A DNA stretch of 64,000 bases from positions 2,005,506 through 2,069,505 of the forward strand of contig RPFO01000002.1 in assembly GCA_009746045.1 (NCBI GenBank), given 5' to 3'. This document shows, piece after piece, positions 32,040 through 43,200 of the stretch (position 1 is the first letter of the stretch; every line of letters starts with the position of its first letter). Made by a program: the position numbers and the translations under genes. The notes below the pieces were generated by a model. That model searched no databases, was not told the origin of the DNA, and saw only the letters and a program-made list of their open reading frames with translations. The stretch comes from Mesostigma viride (taxonomy: Eukaryota > Streptophyta > Mesostigmatophyceae > Mesostigmatales > Mesostigmataceae).

Positions 32040-33560
32040 ATACATTACATTACATTAAATTATATTGTAACATATCTCCGTTGGGAGTCCAGAGTTAATT
32101 CGTACATGTAGCACATATCCCTGACGGAGAAGGGGCATATGGCTTTCAATACGTACATTCTGGGCTACTTCCTGCAAGGGTAGGGTGTAAACTACTCCTG
32201 CTCGGGGTGCACAAGGTGCACCTGCACCACTACGTTTTCCAGCACCTAAGGCGCGGACACTAGAGGGTGGAAGATCATCATCATGGCTAAACAATGGCTA
32301 GGGCATGGCTTCTCAGCAGAGAGGAGCTCTCTGCATAGGCGAGGCTGGGCTAAATTCATGCATCATCCGTGGAGAGTCCCATTATATAGGCGCACATGCG
32401 CATAGGCTCGAGCCACGTGTGCTAAGCTAAGCCTGACTAATCATCTACACTACTGCTATATTCCCTTGACTGGGGTGGCTGCATGGGGTGGCAGGGGGCG
32501 CCTGCCATGCAGGGCTTGTGGTCGACGTGGATGACGTGATTGACGTCCCCCCTCCAGTATACCGGTTTACCCCCTGCGCTCTGCCGGAGCTGCATGGAGG
32601 TAGGTCGGCCATAGCTCCCGTTGCCGCTGTTGCTGTGCCATGCAGGGTCAAGTCGTCGTCCAGCGTGTAGGAAGTCCCCGAGAGCTTTCTGCGGCATTTA
32701 AGAAACGACAGCTTATCCGCCATGTGTTAAAGGCTAGGAGCATGCAGGGGAGCCGGGCCAGCCAGTTACCCCCGCGCGCGCGGGGAAGGCGGACAGCCGA
32801 CATCTGCAGCTCACCAGTGAGTTGCATGGGGGTAAGAATGTTGCGCTTAAACGCCATGAGAAGAGACTCCGAGTTCTCACCTGCCGGCTGGTCGAAGTGC
32901 TTGACGATGAAATTGTGGCTGCGCTTGGTGAGGTCGGCAGTCCTCGCGGAGGTCGAGCATGTGTTGCTTGAGCTGTGCCGCGAATCATGGTGGAGGTGAT
33001 GGAGGTGGTGTGGTGCTTCAGCATGTCTGCCCAGGTCTGGTTGGGAGCATCGCCGGCCGGGGCCAGCGCCGCGGGGGGCTGGCTTGGCGGGAATGTCCTT
33101 TACCGCCTGGGCGATGAGGCCTGCGGCGGTGTTTTGCAGGCATGCACTCGATGGCGGTGGTGTGGTCGTGGAGGCGCTTGTCGATCATGTCGTGGAGCTG
33201 AGTCTTGATGTCAGCGATGCATGGAGGTGGAGGCAGCCGTGGTGGAGGTGGAGGCGAGCTAGGAGGGTGGAGGTGGAGGTGACGGTGCAGTGGAAAGGTG
33301 AGGAAGGTCAGCAGCCAGCGTGCTGCCCATTGCTGCCACATCTGCAGCGAGGGGAGTCACGTGCTGCTCGATGGCGTCCCTAAGGAGGCCGCGCATGGTG
33401 TCGCGGTCACAACTAGTGGTGGGAAAAAAAAATGTGGGCGTCGCAGCGTCCGAGGAGGGAGCAAAGGGCGATTTGTTGCAAGTGGGAACAGGAGAGGCTG
33501 TGCAGCTTTGCAGCCAAACCGGTCGTGCTGCCACCTAACGGCAGGCGAAGGACGCGGCCA
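32040..33560 (-). mobile_element. internally deleted LINE copy, minus orientation (ORF1 + 3' region)
   Basis: Tail-like ATTACATTACATTA at 32,041-32,058, then CTCCGTTGGGAGTCC and the common 3' region up to about 32,450, joined directly to ORF1 on the minus strand. ORF1 pieces: KPVYWRGDVNHVIHVDHKP, LTGELQMSAVRLPRARGG, LAADVAAMGSTLAADLPHLS. No reverse transcriptase lies between ORF1 and the 3' region, so this is a non-autonomous or deleted derivative. Frames are disrupted. Confidence 0.6.
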
Positions 33561-33599
33561 TCCCAACTCTTGAGTTGGTAGCACAATTCCAAAAGCGTG

Positions 33600-33940
33600 T
33601 CCCACCACGTCCCATGAGTGCAGCTGGTCACTCAGACCTTTCTGCCATCAAGTACGCCGCACCGGGCACAACTGATTCCTCTATCTCCATGGCGCTCAGA
33701 CTCCTCCGGGTGGTGTGTGCCTTGGTTCGGTCGGTCTTTTCCCACTCCATGCACCATCAAGTGTGAGGACGCGAATGGGGCCGGCGGCCCTCTATTCCCC
33801 CAACCACCGGCCCGACATTACCGTGCTCAAGGAATACGATCGGCAGGGTTGCTACCTGCTAATGGCATGATGTCTCTCTCTGTGGCTCGGCCGCTTTCCA
33901 GTCGCCACATCAGTCCTCCGGGCAGCTTGTCACATCCGTG
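33600..33940 (+). pseudogene. degraded retroelement endonuclease-like fragment
   Basis: Pieces in different frames: VRSVFSHSMHHQV, then FPQPPARHY or PTTGPTLPC (the degraded PNHRPDI block), then SVARPLSSRHI. The order matches 27,950-28,130 and 62,510-62,600. It is heavily frameshifted. Confidence 0.45.
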
Positions 33941-34599
33941 ATCATTTGCGTCCGTGCACTAGCTCGAGAAATGGCTGTTCATGCACCGAATCATTTACGC
34001 CCGGTTCAGTTCCGTTGGTTTGGTTCCGCGGTACGTATAGCCGTTAAATTTTGGCTTGGATTTGTTCAAGTCTGGGTACCGGTCGGTGTGAAGCGCCGCA
34101 CCGGATGCTAGTACCCAACTCTACGACGCTTGTGGCTGAATATTTACTATTGTAGTATGTTCAGTCTACAGTTGGTAGATATCGGACGGCACAGTCATTA
34201 TGCCATGATGACTGAGCGTCGCGCGTAATCATTATTGTATTGCTAGCTGCCGTGCGCAGACTGATTTGATTGATGCGCACACGCGTCGCTCATAGCTTAA
34301 GCGCGCCAAAGCCGGAAATGTGTTGTGACAAGCAGGCAGGATTGGCAGCACATACGATTTGCAGTATTGCTGGGAAATGCGCAAATAGTTTGGCGTGCAC
34401 GTAGCCAGGTTTGACAGCTAGTGCTATGGCGCGGGATTTGCTTGCGTCAGCAGCACTTTTGGAAACAGCTAAAGGGAACAAGCCTCGGCCATGGAGGTCG
34501 TTGTTCCATTGTTTCTCTCCCTCACAGCTGGTTTGTTGTCTTCATGGGGATGAAATAGTTCGAGCAGCCCGGAGCTAGCAGCCCCCGTGAGTGGTTGCA
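33941..34599. other. interval with no gene recognised
   Basis: Moderate GC, short frames only. Nothing recognised. Confidence 0.4.
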
Positions 34600-34935
34600 T
34601 TCATTAATTAATTATATATTAATTAATTACTTAATTAATTAATTATTAATTGATTAATTATGAACATAACTCCGTTGGGAGTAAATGTAGCACATATCCC
34701 AGAGAAGGGGCATATGGCTTCTTGCAAGCTACTCCCTGCAAGGGTGGGAATGCCATTCCCAGTAAACGACACTTGCTCTAGGTGCACCAAGAGCACCTGC
34801 ACCCCCCAGAGTCTCGGGCAACACCCAGCTAAGGGGGATGCAGACGATATTTGTTTAAACTTTTGTGTAATTATTTTTCTAATGAGATTAGTAGCATAGT
34901 ACTCCGTGGCATGCCTTTGCGCATGACACGCAAGT
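34600..34935 (-). mobile_element. LINE-like 3' end with (TTAA)n tail, minus orientation
   Basis: An ATTAATTAATTA tail at 34,602-34,658 precedes CTCCGTTGGGAGTAAATGTA and AGCACATATCCC, as in other copies. The block TAATTATTTTTCTAATGAGA at about 34,868-34,887 through CACGCAAGTACTTACTTACT also occurs at about 2,379-2,452, suggesting a second short repeat joined to it. Confidence 0.55.
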
Positions 34936-36880
34936 ACTTACTTACTTAGCTAAGGGGAGCCAGTGGTTGCATGATGCAGTCCATTGCCAAGAACTGATTG
35001 ACGGAAAGGACAATCATGTGTTTTGTTAAGAATGTGTGTAACATCGGGAACGATCAACAGCAGGGAAGGGGACAGCCCCGTAATGCCCTAGGCCTGTCAT
35101 CGGTGGCTCAGGCAAGCTGTCACGGACGCGAGCTATGTCATCCGGGCGCCCACTATGCACAAGACCGGTGACGTGCGCAAGGAATTTGTTTTCTACACAT
35201 TTTCGACAAAGGCTAGTGACCGGGGGGGTACACTAGCACTTGCAGCATAAGAGCGGACGAAAGTGTACATGCGGTCGTGCGCGCACGCCGGGCCAGGCAC
35301 AGCTGGGCGCGCAGCACTGACTTGAGCGGACGGCAGCACAAGTGCGCAGCGTCGAGAGGATCATACGCGAGTTAGGACAGCTGGAGCTGGAGCTGGAGCT
35401 GGACTGCTGGACTTCAACAGCGCCGAGGCTATTGACAGGCCAGGTGTCTTTGTGGTGTAGAATAGCGGGTCAACGTTATGAGGACTGGACAGAAAATGGA
35501 AAAGGACAATTTGCGGTGCGGAGCCAGATCGCTGGAATGAATGCGAAATCGCTGGCAGCCCTACAAAGGGATTTCTTCTAGAAAGGAACGATTGGACGCA
35601 ATGTTTGCTGGGCCACTCACACGCAAGGTGTGAGCGTGCAGATTGTCTGAAGGATATTATCTATTATGCTTCGACCTTGGTGGACGTGACTCAATGCCGG
35701 ACATTCCCAGGGACAGAAATGCCGGATCGAGCCTCTAGGAGATGAGATCGGCAACAGGGTAGCAATTTAGATTTTTCGGGATGCCTTCCTGCTTTTGTTG
35801 GCATGTGTGGTCAGAAAGCCAGGACGGCAACTGGAATGCGGTTTCTATATGCATGGTTCAGGCAGCAAGATAGTTTTGGCATTCCTGGCTGGACTGACAA
35901 GTGTGGCGTGTGTCATGCGTGTGGCATGACGAATGGTTTGGTTCATAGTCGAAGAGGACTCTCACGCAGCGTGTAGTCTCTTCGAGTCTCTCGTTAGTGG
36001 CCTTCGTGTTTCTCCCTTTCCTTGGGAGCAAGGCCGGTAGCATGTCATGGAGCGCTGCCTAAGTGCGGGCTCGTGAGCATGGCCGAGTGCATCGATATTG
36101 AGACTATCAACGTGTTGTAATTGTATTAACTTTCTCAATAAATTCCGCATGTGCGGCTTCATCATCAGACTGTGCAAAGTGTGTGTTGTGAAAGCATTGT
36201 TCTAATAATAGCAGGGGAGGCAAAAGCATCATCTTGCACCATCATATTGTCGCAATTAGAGTAGTTGGAGCGTCTAGCTAACGCCCCAGCAAGGATATTC
36301 AAACGCGGCACGCGACGGTACACAAGGGGATCAATAAGGTGGTCATCAGGCACGAGGGACAGTTCCTTGTCCTCGGCTGAGAGCCCTCTTTTCGTTAATC
36401 ATGGGACAGGTCCTCGCCCACCCCACAGGGCATGCAGTTAAGGCAGGCACGTCAGCTCAGCTCATTTGGGTTTTACCAAAGCTGAGTGGCCAGCCGCATG
36501 GTGGCGCCGGAGGTTGTGGCACGCAGACGCGACAAAGCCAGTAGCTCGATCAACAGCGGAATCATGGAATTCCTTACTACAGCTGCCCTTATAATTGCAA
36601 CATTACAACTCGACAGACAGTGTTTGTAATTCGTCATTGATCTTATTGGAATGGAAAGGTCCTTTGCTTGCTTTGATGATAAAGCATTATCTCAATATGA
36701 AATCGGCTGGCGGGATTGTCTGTCATGAAGGTGGTGTTGCCGTGACTAAGATCGACCGCACATATCATTTTTCACCCTTTTAAAAACGAGAGAGTGGATC
36801 ACACACATGAGTGCTCTATTGCTGTGGATATGTCTTCCAAGTAATAGTCCAGGACATAATGGCACGCAAACGCGACAAGC
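34936..36880. other. interval with no gene recognised
   Basis: About 1.9 kb with only short frames on both strands. A GGAGCTGGAGCTGGAGCTGG simple repeat lies at 35,382-35,401. I cannot assign any coding or structural role. Confidence 0.4.
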
Positions 36881-36885
36881 TGTTG

Positions 36886-37405
36886 ATGCCGGCGCTGCTG
36901 CCGCTGTGGCTCAGCGCGACAAGTTTGCCTAGAGCTTACGTCAATGTGGGGCCCCACCAGGTCATCGCCTTTGTCCTTGAGTGAGTTCGGGGTCATGGGC
37001 CCCGCAGGACGGCGGAGTTCTTTCACGAGTGCTGCCAGCGGCGGGAAGACCGCCTCGATGTCGAGGGTCAGACTGCCCCGTGGTCTGCCCGGACATGGTC
37101 GTCGTATTGGCGGCCTGGACATCCCTGTCCCTCACTCGCACGGTCCGCTGATGTGTTACTCCGCCGCGTCCGGGCCGACTTTGTTGCGACCCAGGAGGTG
37201 TAGGTCACTTCCCCGGCCTGGTGGGCCGGCAGAGGTGTTGCTGCGTGTCGTTAGTTGTACCTTTTGCCGTTGACCAGGCTTGATCCTTTTACGCCCGTGT
37301 CGGATTCTCATTATTGTCTTGAGGGTTCTTCTTGTCGGGGTTTAATTTCCTTCTGTTCCATGCCATTCTCACCTCCGTAATTTATCATTCTCAATGAATA
37401 AAAAT
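36886..37405 (+). mobile_element. 5'-truncated retroelement 3' end, copy 1
   Basis: Contains RRTAEFFHECCQRREDRLDV, then EGQTAPWSARTWSSYW in different frames, a TAG at about 37,201 and a 3' untranslated region. That region matches the copy at 62,501-63,110 through to TTATCATTCTCAATGAAT. It is frameshifted near 36,980 and is an inactive remnant of the same non-LTR family. Confidence 0.6.
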
Positions 37406-38512
37406 AAGGATAACAAGAAGAAAAAGTAAAGTAAAAAGGGTTTTTTTTAATGTGGTGGGGATGGAAACCCCTTACAAGTAGCAGAATACAAGTGTGCGAG
37501 GTGTGAGAATTTCCTTATATGACAAGCAAGGAAATTAAAGAAAAGAAAAAAGAAGTATATAAGAAAAAGTCCACGCTGGGTTGTGGTGAGGAATAGGCGC
37601 TGTTGGGCTTAGGGTCAGGAGTGCGTAGTAGTGAGCGCCCACGACATGTTGGATAGAAATTTCTATACGGATATACTACATGGTACATGGAATATGAACT
37701 AATATTTTTCTTTTAAAACATCGTACATGGATTCTACATGGCATTAGCACAGGAACTGTTTGCACCATCAGCCTATTGCATGACTAGCTAGATTAACCTG
37801 CAGGCATTGGGAGATGTCTCAGTCAATTGTATGTCTTATTAAAACAAAGTAAATCCTTTTATGGATATTAAAAGTATATATTATTTTTCTATGCACTATC
37901 TTGATTTTTCTGATTTTGGTCTTATGCATTAGTTCTTCATCACACACAGCATTTTTAGATTGTACCCCTTCAATTGTTGGCACCAATGCCATAACCAAAC
38001 AGTGACAATAATCTTAACTCAATAAGACAGCTGCCAGTGATGGTTGGGAATCCTACACCATGCTTGGCATTGTTATTTTACAACTGATTGAATACCGGGT
38101 GGAACCCTGAAGAATGAACAGGCCGTGAGCTTAAAAAAAAAAAGTAATCTGGCCATTTGTAAATGGTTAGAGCTGCGTTTGCGCACAGCATTCCTCTGCA
38201 AGGTGGGTGGAAAAAAAGTTGATGGTGCGGCAGCCCTGGCTAAGCCATACCAGTGATCTTACCATGTGCAAAGGCAGGTGGGGCAAGTATCCTTGCAATA
38301 GTCGCTTGCGCTGCTGTCCCATCTGTTGACTGTTTAATGATTTAAATGTGCACTTTTAAGGAGTACAGCCGACATGGCAGCAGTACTTTATCACAGTGTG
38401 CACGTGCTGTTTGCCACCGGTCACGTCCACTCTGCCCAGCATTCCACACATCCTGGAATTTGTTGGGGTCCTTGACAACTGAGGACGTAACTGCCAGGTT
38501 GACAGACCTTCC
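37406..38512. other. AT-rich interval with no gene recognised
   Basis: About 1.1 kb, AT-rich with A/T homopolymers. No conserved frame. Confidence 0.4.
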
Positions 38513-38710
38513 GTAATGTGGCAGCCAGGTTTACTGCGGGCATTGGGGGTATTCAATGTACCAAACATATGTCTGATCGTAATGTGGCAGCCAGGTTTAC
38601 TGCGGGCATGGGGGGGGTTCAATGTACCAAACATTTGTCTGATCGTAATGTGCCAGCCAGATTTACTTCGGGCATTTGGGGTATTCAATGTACCAAACGT
38701 TTCTCTGAAT
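38513..38710. repeat. 66-bp tandem repeat, three copies
   Basis: Units start with GTAATGTGGCAGCCAGGTTT at 38,513, 38,579 and 38,645 (the third slightly changed). Since 66 is a multiple of three, the frame stays open and gives a 22-residue repeat (e.g. FNVPNICLIVMWQPGLLRA). There is no flanking evidence for a real protein. Confidence 0.85.
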
Positions 38711-40245
38711 TACGTAAAACTGACCTGCCATATCAGCTGGCCACCCGATGTTGCGCAACTCTTCTTGAAAAACTTTCACCATTTCGGACTACCATCCTTT
38801 AAGGGACGAACTGAAATGTACCAATTGAAGCCTGCCATGGCCCGGCAGCACAACCTTTTACACGTGAGAGAAGCAGCAGGTAAAGGGCGGCACCGTGTAC
38901 TAACGCACGACGTCCAGCATATTTAGTGAGGCGTGGCGTAATAGACGCGTGCTAGCACGCAGCAGACCATGATCAAATATGGCCGGGGAACGCGGGTATG
39001 CCCCATTTCTGACAACGAACTTTAGGTCAGCCGAAAATTCGGATAAAATCGAGATAGCTAGCGAATGCACCCTGCTCCGAGTGACCAAGCTGCTTCGACT
39101 ACCCTGGCTATGTTAATGTGAGGATCCTCATCTCCTCGCCTTCTCGCGGGAATAAAATAAACCCAACTCAACTCAACTCAACTCAACCTCCTCGCCTTAT
39201 TCACCATGCTCTGCTCCGCTCCCTTATGGACTGCTATGGACTGCTTACAGTAGACCATCACAACTGACGCCTACTAGATCCCTGATGCAGGACCCCGATG
39301 GCCTGCAGCTGCTTCGCCGATGGGGCAAAGAGACGACTTGGTTTTCGTCATTCTTGTCAGACGAACGCAAACGCAACCACGTTGGCTCCTAGCTGACGAC
39401 TGCTAGCGCCGCGTGGCACGCATGAGACGGAGAGTTTGTACGTTTGTCGTTTTATTATAACGGTTGAGGAGGGGTCGAAAAGCGAAAGCTGAAACTGAAC
39501 ATGACAGCGCAGCATTTACTCTGCACTTTCCAGATACCAACTTTCATTTTGGTAGTTGGCCCACTTGTCCTACTGTAGAAACTTTTGGAGACGTGGATTC
39601 CTGTGTGGCCGTGCAGTCGGAGTCAGGGTAAATCTCCGTACTCTAGAGCTGGGAGTTTGCTCCAAAAGTACTGGTGGCCTTGCAAACGTGGCGAATCTTG
39701 GAGCGACAACGGTCAAATCCAACTCCAACGTGACCTTCATGGCCGTATAGATTCTGATTAATTCACTTCACTTATTCCGAGCATTGGCGCACGAGGTCAC
39801 CAAGTTTTTCTATGGCGGCCAAGGATGTGCACGCCCATATTATCGTGGTGCATAGCTCATTGCCGGGACATTCAATTTCCTGAGGTTGTTCACGCCGACG
39901 GCGTGTGATGACTTCCAATTGCAGGGCTGATGCACAGAGCAGGCAGTATTTCGTGCGGTAGCTCGCATACATGGGGTATCCTGGGGCCCATGAATTTGGC
40001 GCAGGACTACTTGCTTGGATAAGCTTTTTCGGTAAGTTCAGTTAAAGGCACTTCGATACACAGGCGCGCCGTCAAACCTTATGCGTTTGATTCAATGTAC
40101 AGCCAAGCCCTAGTAAATCTTTGCACTGTGCGCCGTTAGGTATGCTAGAATGAACTGAGTAACGCATTGCCTTATGACACAGAAGCATCGTGCTTGGTTC
40201 CTTGTATTTTGCATTTTGCGTGTAACTTTTGCCGGCATCCGTCAG
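38711..40245. other. interval upstream of the surface-protein gene
   Basis: No exon recognised. It includes an (ACTCA)n run at about 39,163-39,186. The first exon, signal peptide and promoter of the gene at 40,246 should lie here or further upstream, because the first recognised exon starts in phase 1. Confidence 0.4.
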
Positions 40246-43200
40246 CTTTCCTGAAACTGGCATTGGCGGGCAGCATTGACGTAGCTGATCAGGCCCAGCT
40301 CATTGCAGCGTTGGGTGATCCTAGTGTGGACGACATCAAGATCATCTCCTCGTTTACAATTTCTGCCAATCAAATATCAATTACCCGAGGCGTCCGCATA
40401 CGGGGAGATAATTGCGCAGGCGGGGAATGTGTACTTACCACGGATGGGCTCAGCCCTGTACGGATCTTCCACGTAACCGCCATTGCCTTGATGTCTGTTC
40501 GCATCGAAAAGCTTACCTTCTCGGCTCCCCAGGTACGCAATCTTGGGGCAGACTAACGAGGCGGGCATTAAGTCCCCAGCGCCCTAGAGAAACTTGACCA
40601 CACAGACATTAGCCCACACTACCAGTGCTGGTACCAGATGTTAGAGTTGCGGCCACCCTTACCAGAGGTTGGTCCTACCTGGAGGCACTTCTGATCTCCC
40701 AGGGTGGTTACTCCATATTGCAGTCCCAAGATTCTGATGTTTTTCCCTACTTCCCGCGTGGCATGCAAACGTGGCGTCTCTTCTCGCACTAATGCTGGTT
40801 AGCATGTACCAATGATGACACCACCTGGTCCTGCAGTATGGCACCTACAGGTGGCTACTGTGGCTGCATTGCGCCGCAAGTGACTCCACCACCTCGTGCT
40901 ATATCTATCTCCCATCTCGCCTGCCATGATTGCGACCTCGTAGCGATGCTGTGGTTAGAGAGGACTACTCACCTCCTGGACATTAACTGTACAGGTGGTA
41001 GCCTAAGCTAGGTCATACTCATGCTCCCACTTCACCCACACCCTTGGCCTACCCTGTATCATGGTACACACTGTATCGCCAGTGTCAAGCTAGGTCTAGT
41101 ATGTCACAAACACCCTTACAATGACTTCACAAGCGGTATAAATATGATTTAAAGAGTATTTAAATATTTTCCGAAGGTAGCAAAATCCTTTCAAATACTA
41201 ATTAAATACTTCATCGAGAGGTGGGGCGAGTTTCCACCACATATTTCCACCACAAAGCAGGGAGCTTCTAAATATATTTAAATACTTGGGCGCAAAAACA
41301 GGAGCACGTCAAATATATTTAAATACTTCCCCTGAAACTTTCGTCGCGGCAAAATATATTTAATTATTATTTAAATACTTTAGCCAACAGTTCAGCTATA
41401 GTTTAGAGGTCTTTGCTTACATTTTTATCGGCCGAGCGCGGCTCATGGGGTGACCGCCATTGTGTTTTACGGCGGTAGTATACTAGCAAGCGGCCGCCAG
41501 GCCGGAAAGGGGGGTTGTGGGCGCTGGGGGGTGTTGGAAAGGTGCCCTATTGTACGGTTTTATGTACATTTACTACCCAAGATATATTGATATAAACCAG
41601 GGTACTTACAAACATATGCACTTAAATCTTCTTTAAACATATTTAAATATTTTCTTCATAACACGGATCCTCGCAAAATACATTTAAATATTTTTCCATC
41701 TAGTCGGCGCCCGTGTAAATATGTTGAAATATTTTCGCGCTACTCGGGATTGTCAGCAAATGTATTTAAATACTTTTGCTGGGTCCGGCAACCCATTGCA
41801 AATGTATTTAGAGGTATAAATATTCAGTATTCATAAATCTCTCTATTTTAAATCCATCCACTTATCCGGCCTGTGCATGATTTGCATTCCTGATCCTTGC
41901 CTGGCTCACCTCTCCACGCCCTGACAGAGGAACGCTAATGGTGGTGCAATCAGCTGCGAGGCTGTGCTGCTGACGTACCTAGACCTCCAAGATATCATCT
42001 TCACAAATGTCTACTCAGTAAGTAACTGGCATGACGTAGCGGTCCAGGCATGCCTGGCCTTCTGGTGCTACGCATTTTAGGCGATTCGGTGTTTCACAAA
42101 GTAGTAGCATATGCTGCAGGGTCCAGCGCGACAGCGGATTACCATGCCGTAAGCAAGACAAGTGCAGTGTTTATGTCTCGGAGGAGATACCCAGGGCTCA
42201 ACGAGTAACTCAAGTGCCAGTCACAGATGGGCAGCTGTATCTGACAATCTCCAATCTCAGAGAGTACCTTTTTCAACTACATGCTGTCACATTTTATGAG
42301 CCCCCCTGTTAAGTGATGGCGTGGTATCAAACATGTTGTTGGCTTAAAGCTTTTCGTGTGAAGAAAACGTTGCCACGACCTTGCTGCGCTTAACTCTGCA
42401 CTTGCCTGCCCAGTTGCTGGCAGGCAGATGACCGTGTGAATGCCCCTTGTGGCTGTGCACGCAGGCGCTGCCTGCCTGTTCCTGGTGCGGACAGACAGGC
42501 TGCAGCAAGTCTGCTGGTACCAGGTGTTGGGGTGGGTCAGGATGGCAGGGCATGGCATCGCTGAGCCACTCGTGCACAGGGCGGTTTGTCAGGATGGCGC
42601 GCTACATTGACGCAGACGCAGTAATGAAGTTGTTGACCCCGCTTTTGGGACCCTGCTTGTGGGACCCTGCTTGTGGGACATCACCTAGAAGGCTAGGACG
42701 TGGTGCAGGCGCATCTGCGTGCGGGGCAGCTCGGCACTCTTGGGCGTCCAGCTGCTGCCGTTGCTGATTTATCTTTCACTCCTAATATAGTTTCTGGAGG
42801 AGTAGCAGGGACCGGTCCGTTTGGAGGCTGCTTCCCAAGGTGTGCCAGGTAGCCTCCTGGGTGCCACGCTGGAGATAACCCCGCCGTTGCTTGCATCTGG
42901 ATGCCGCACGCAGGCTAATGGGGCGCTGTACGTTGGGGGCACCGGTTGCGAGGTTACCTGCTCCAACTGCAACTTCACCCGCAACGTCGCGGTGAGTTGT
43001 CGTGGTTTGACAACAAGTTTGGCATGCTGCGTGCCACCTGGCGGCGCGTGGCTGGGTGCCCGTGTACTGCACCTTTTGACTGTGGTGGGTGACACACCTG
43101 GGAAGCGATGGTGGGAGCCCCCACATGTTGTCTCATCGGCAACTTACATTTGGTTTGGACAAGCTATGAGCACGGCGAGGCTTGCTCTTCCGCCCGCGTT

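Noticed and set aside
38518-38926. 94- to 136-codon frames spanning the 66-bp repeat.
   Set aside because: They stay open because 66 is a multiple of three; there is no homology or splice support beyond the repeat.
41159-41830. A genuine CRISPR array.
   Set aside because: The repeat is AT-rich and variable, the clusters are broken, no cas genes are present, and it lies in an intron of a eukaryotic gene. Only the layout is CRISPR-like.
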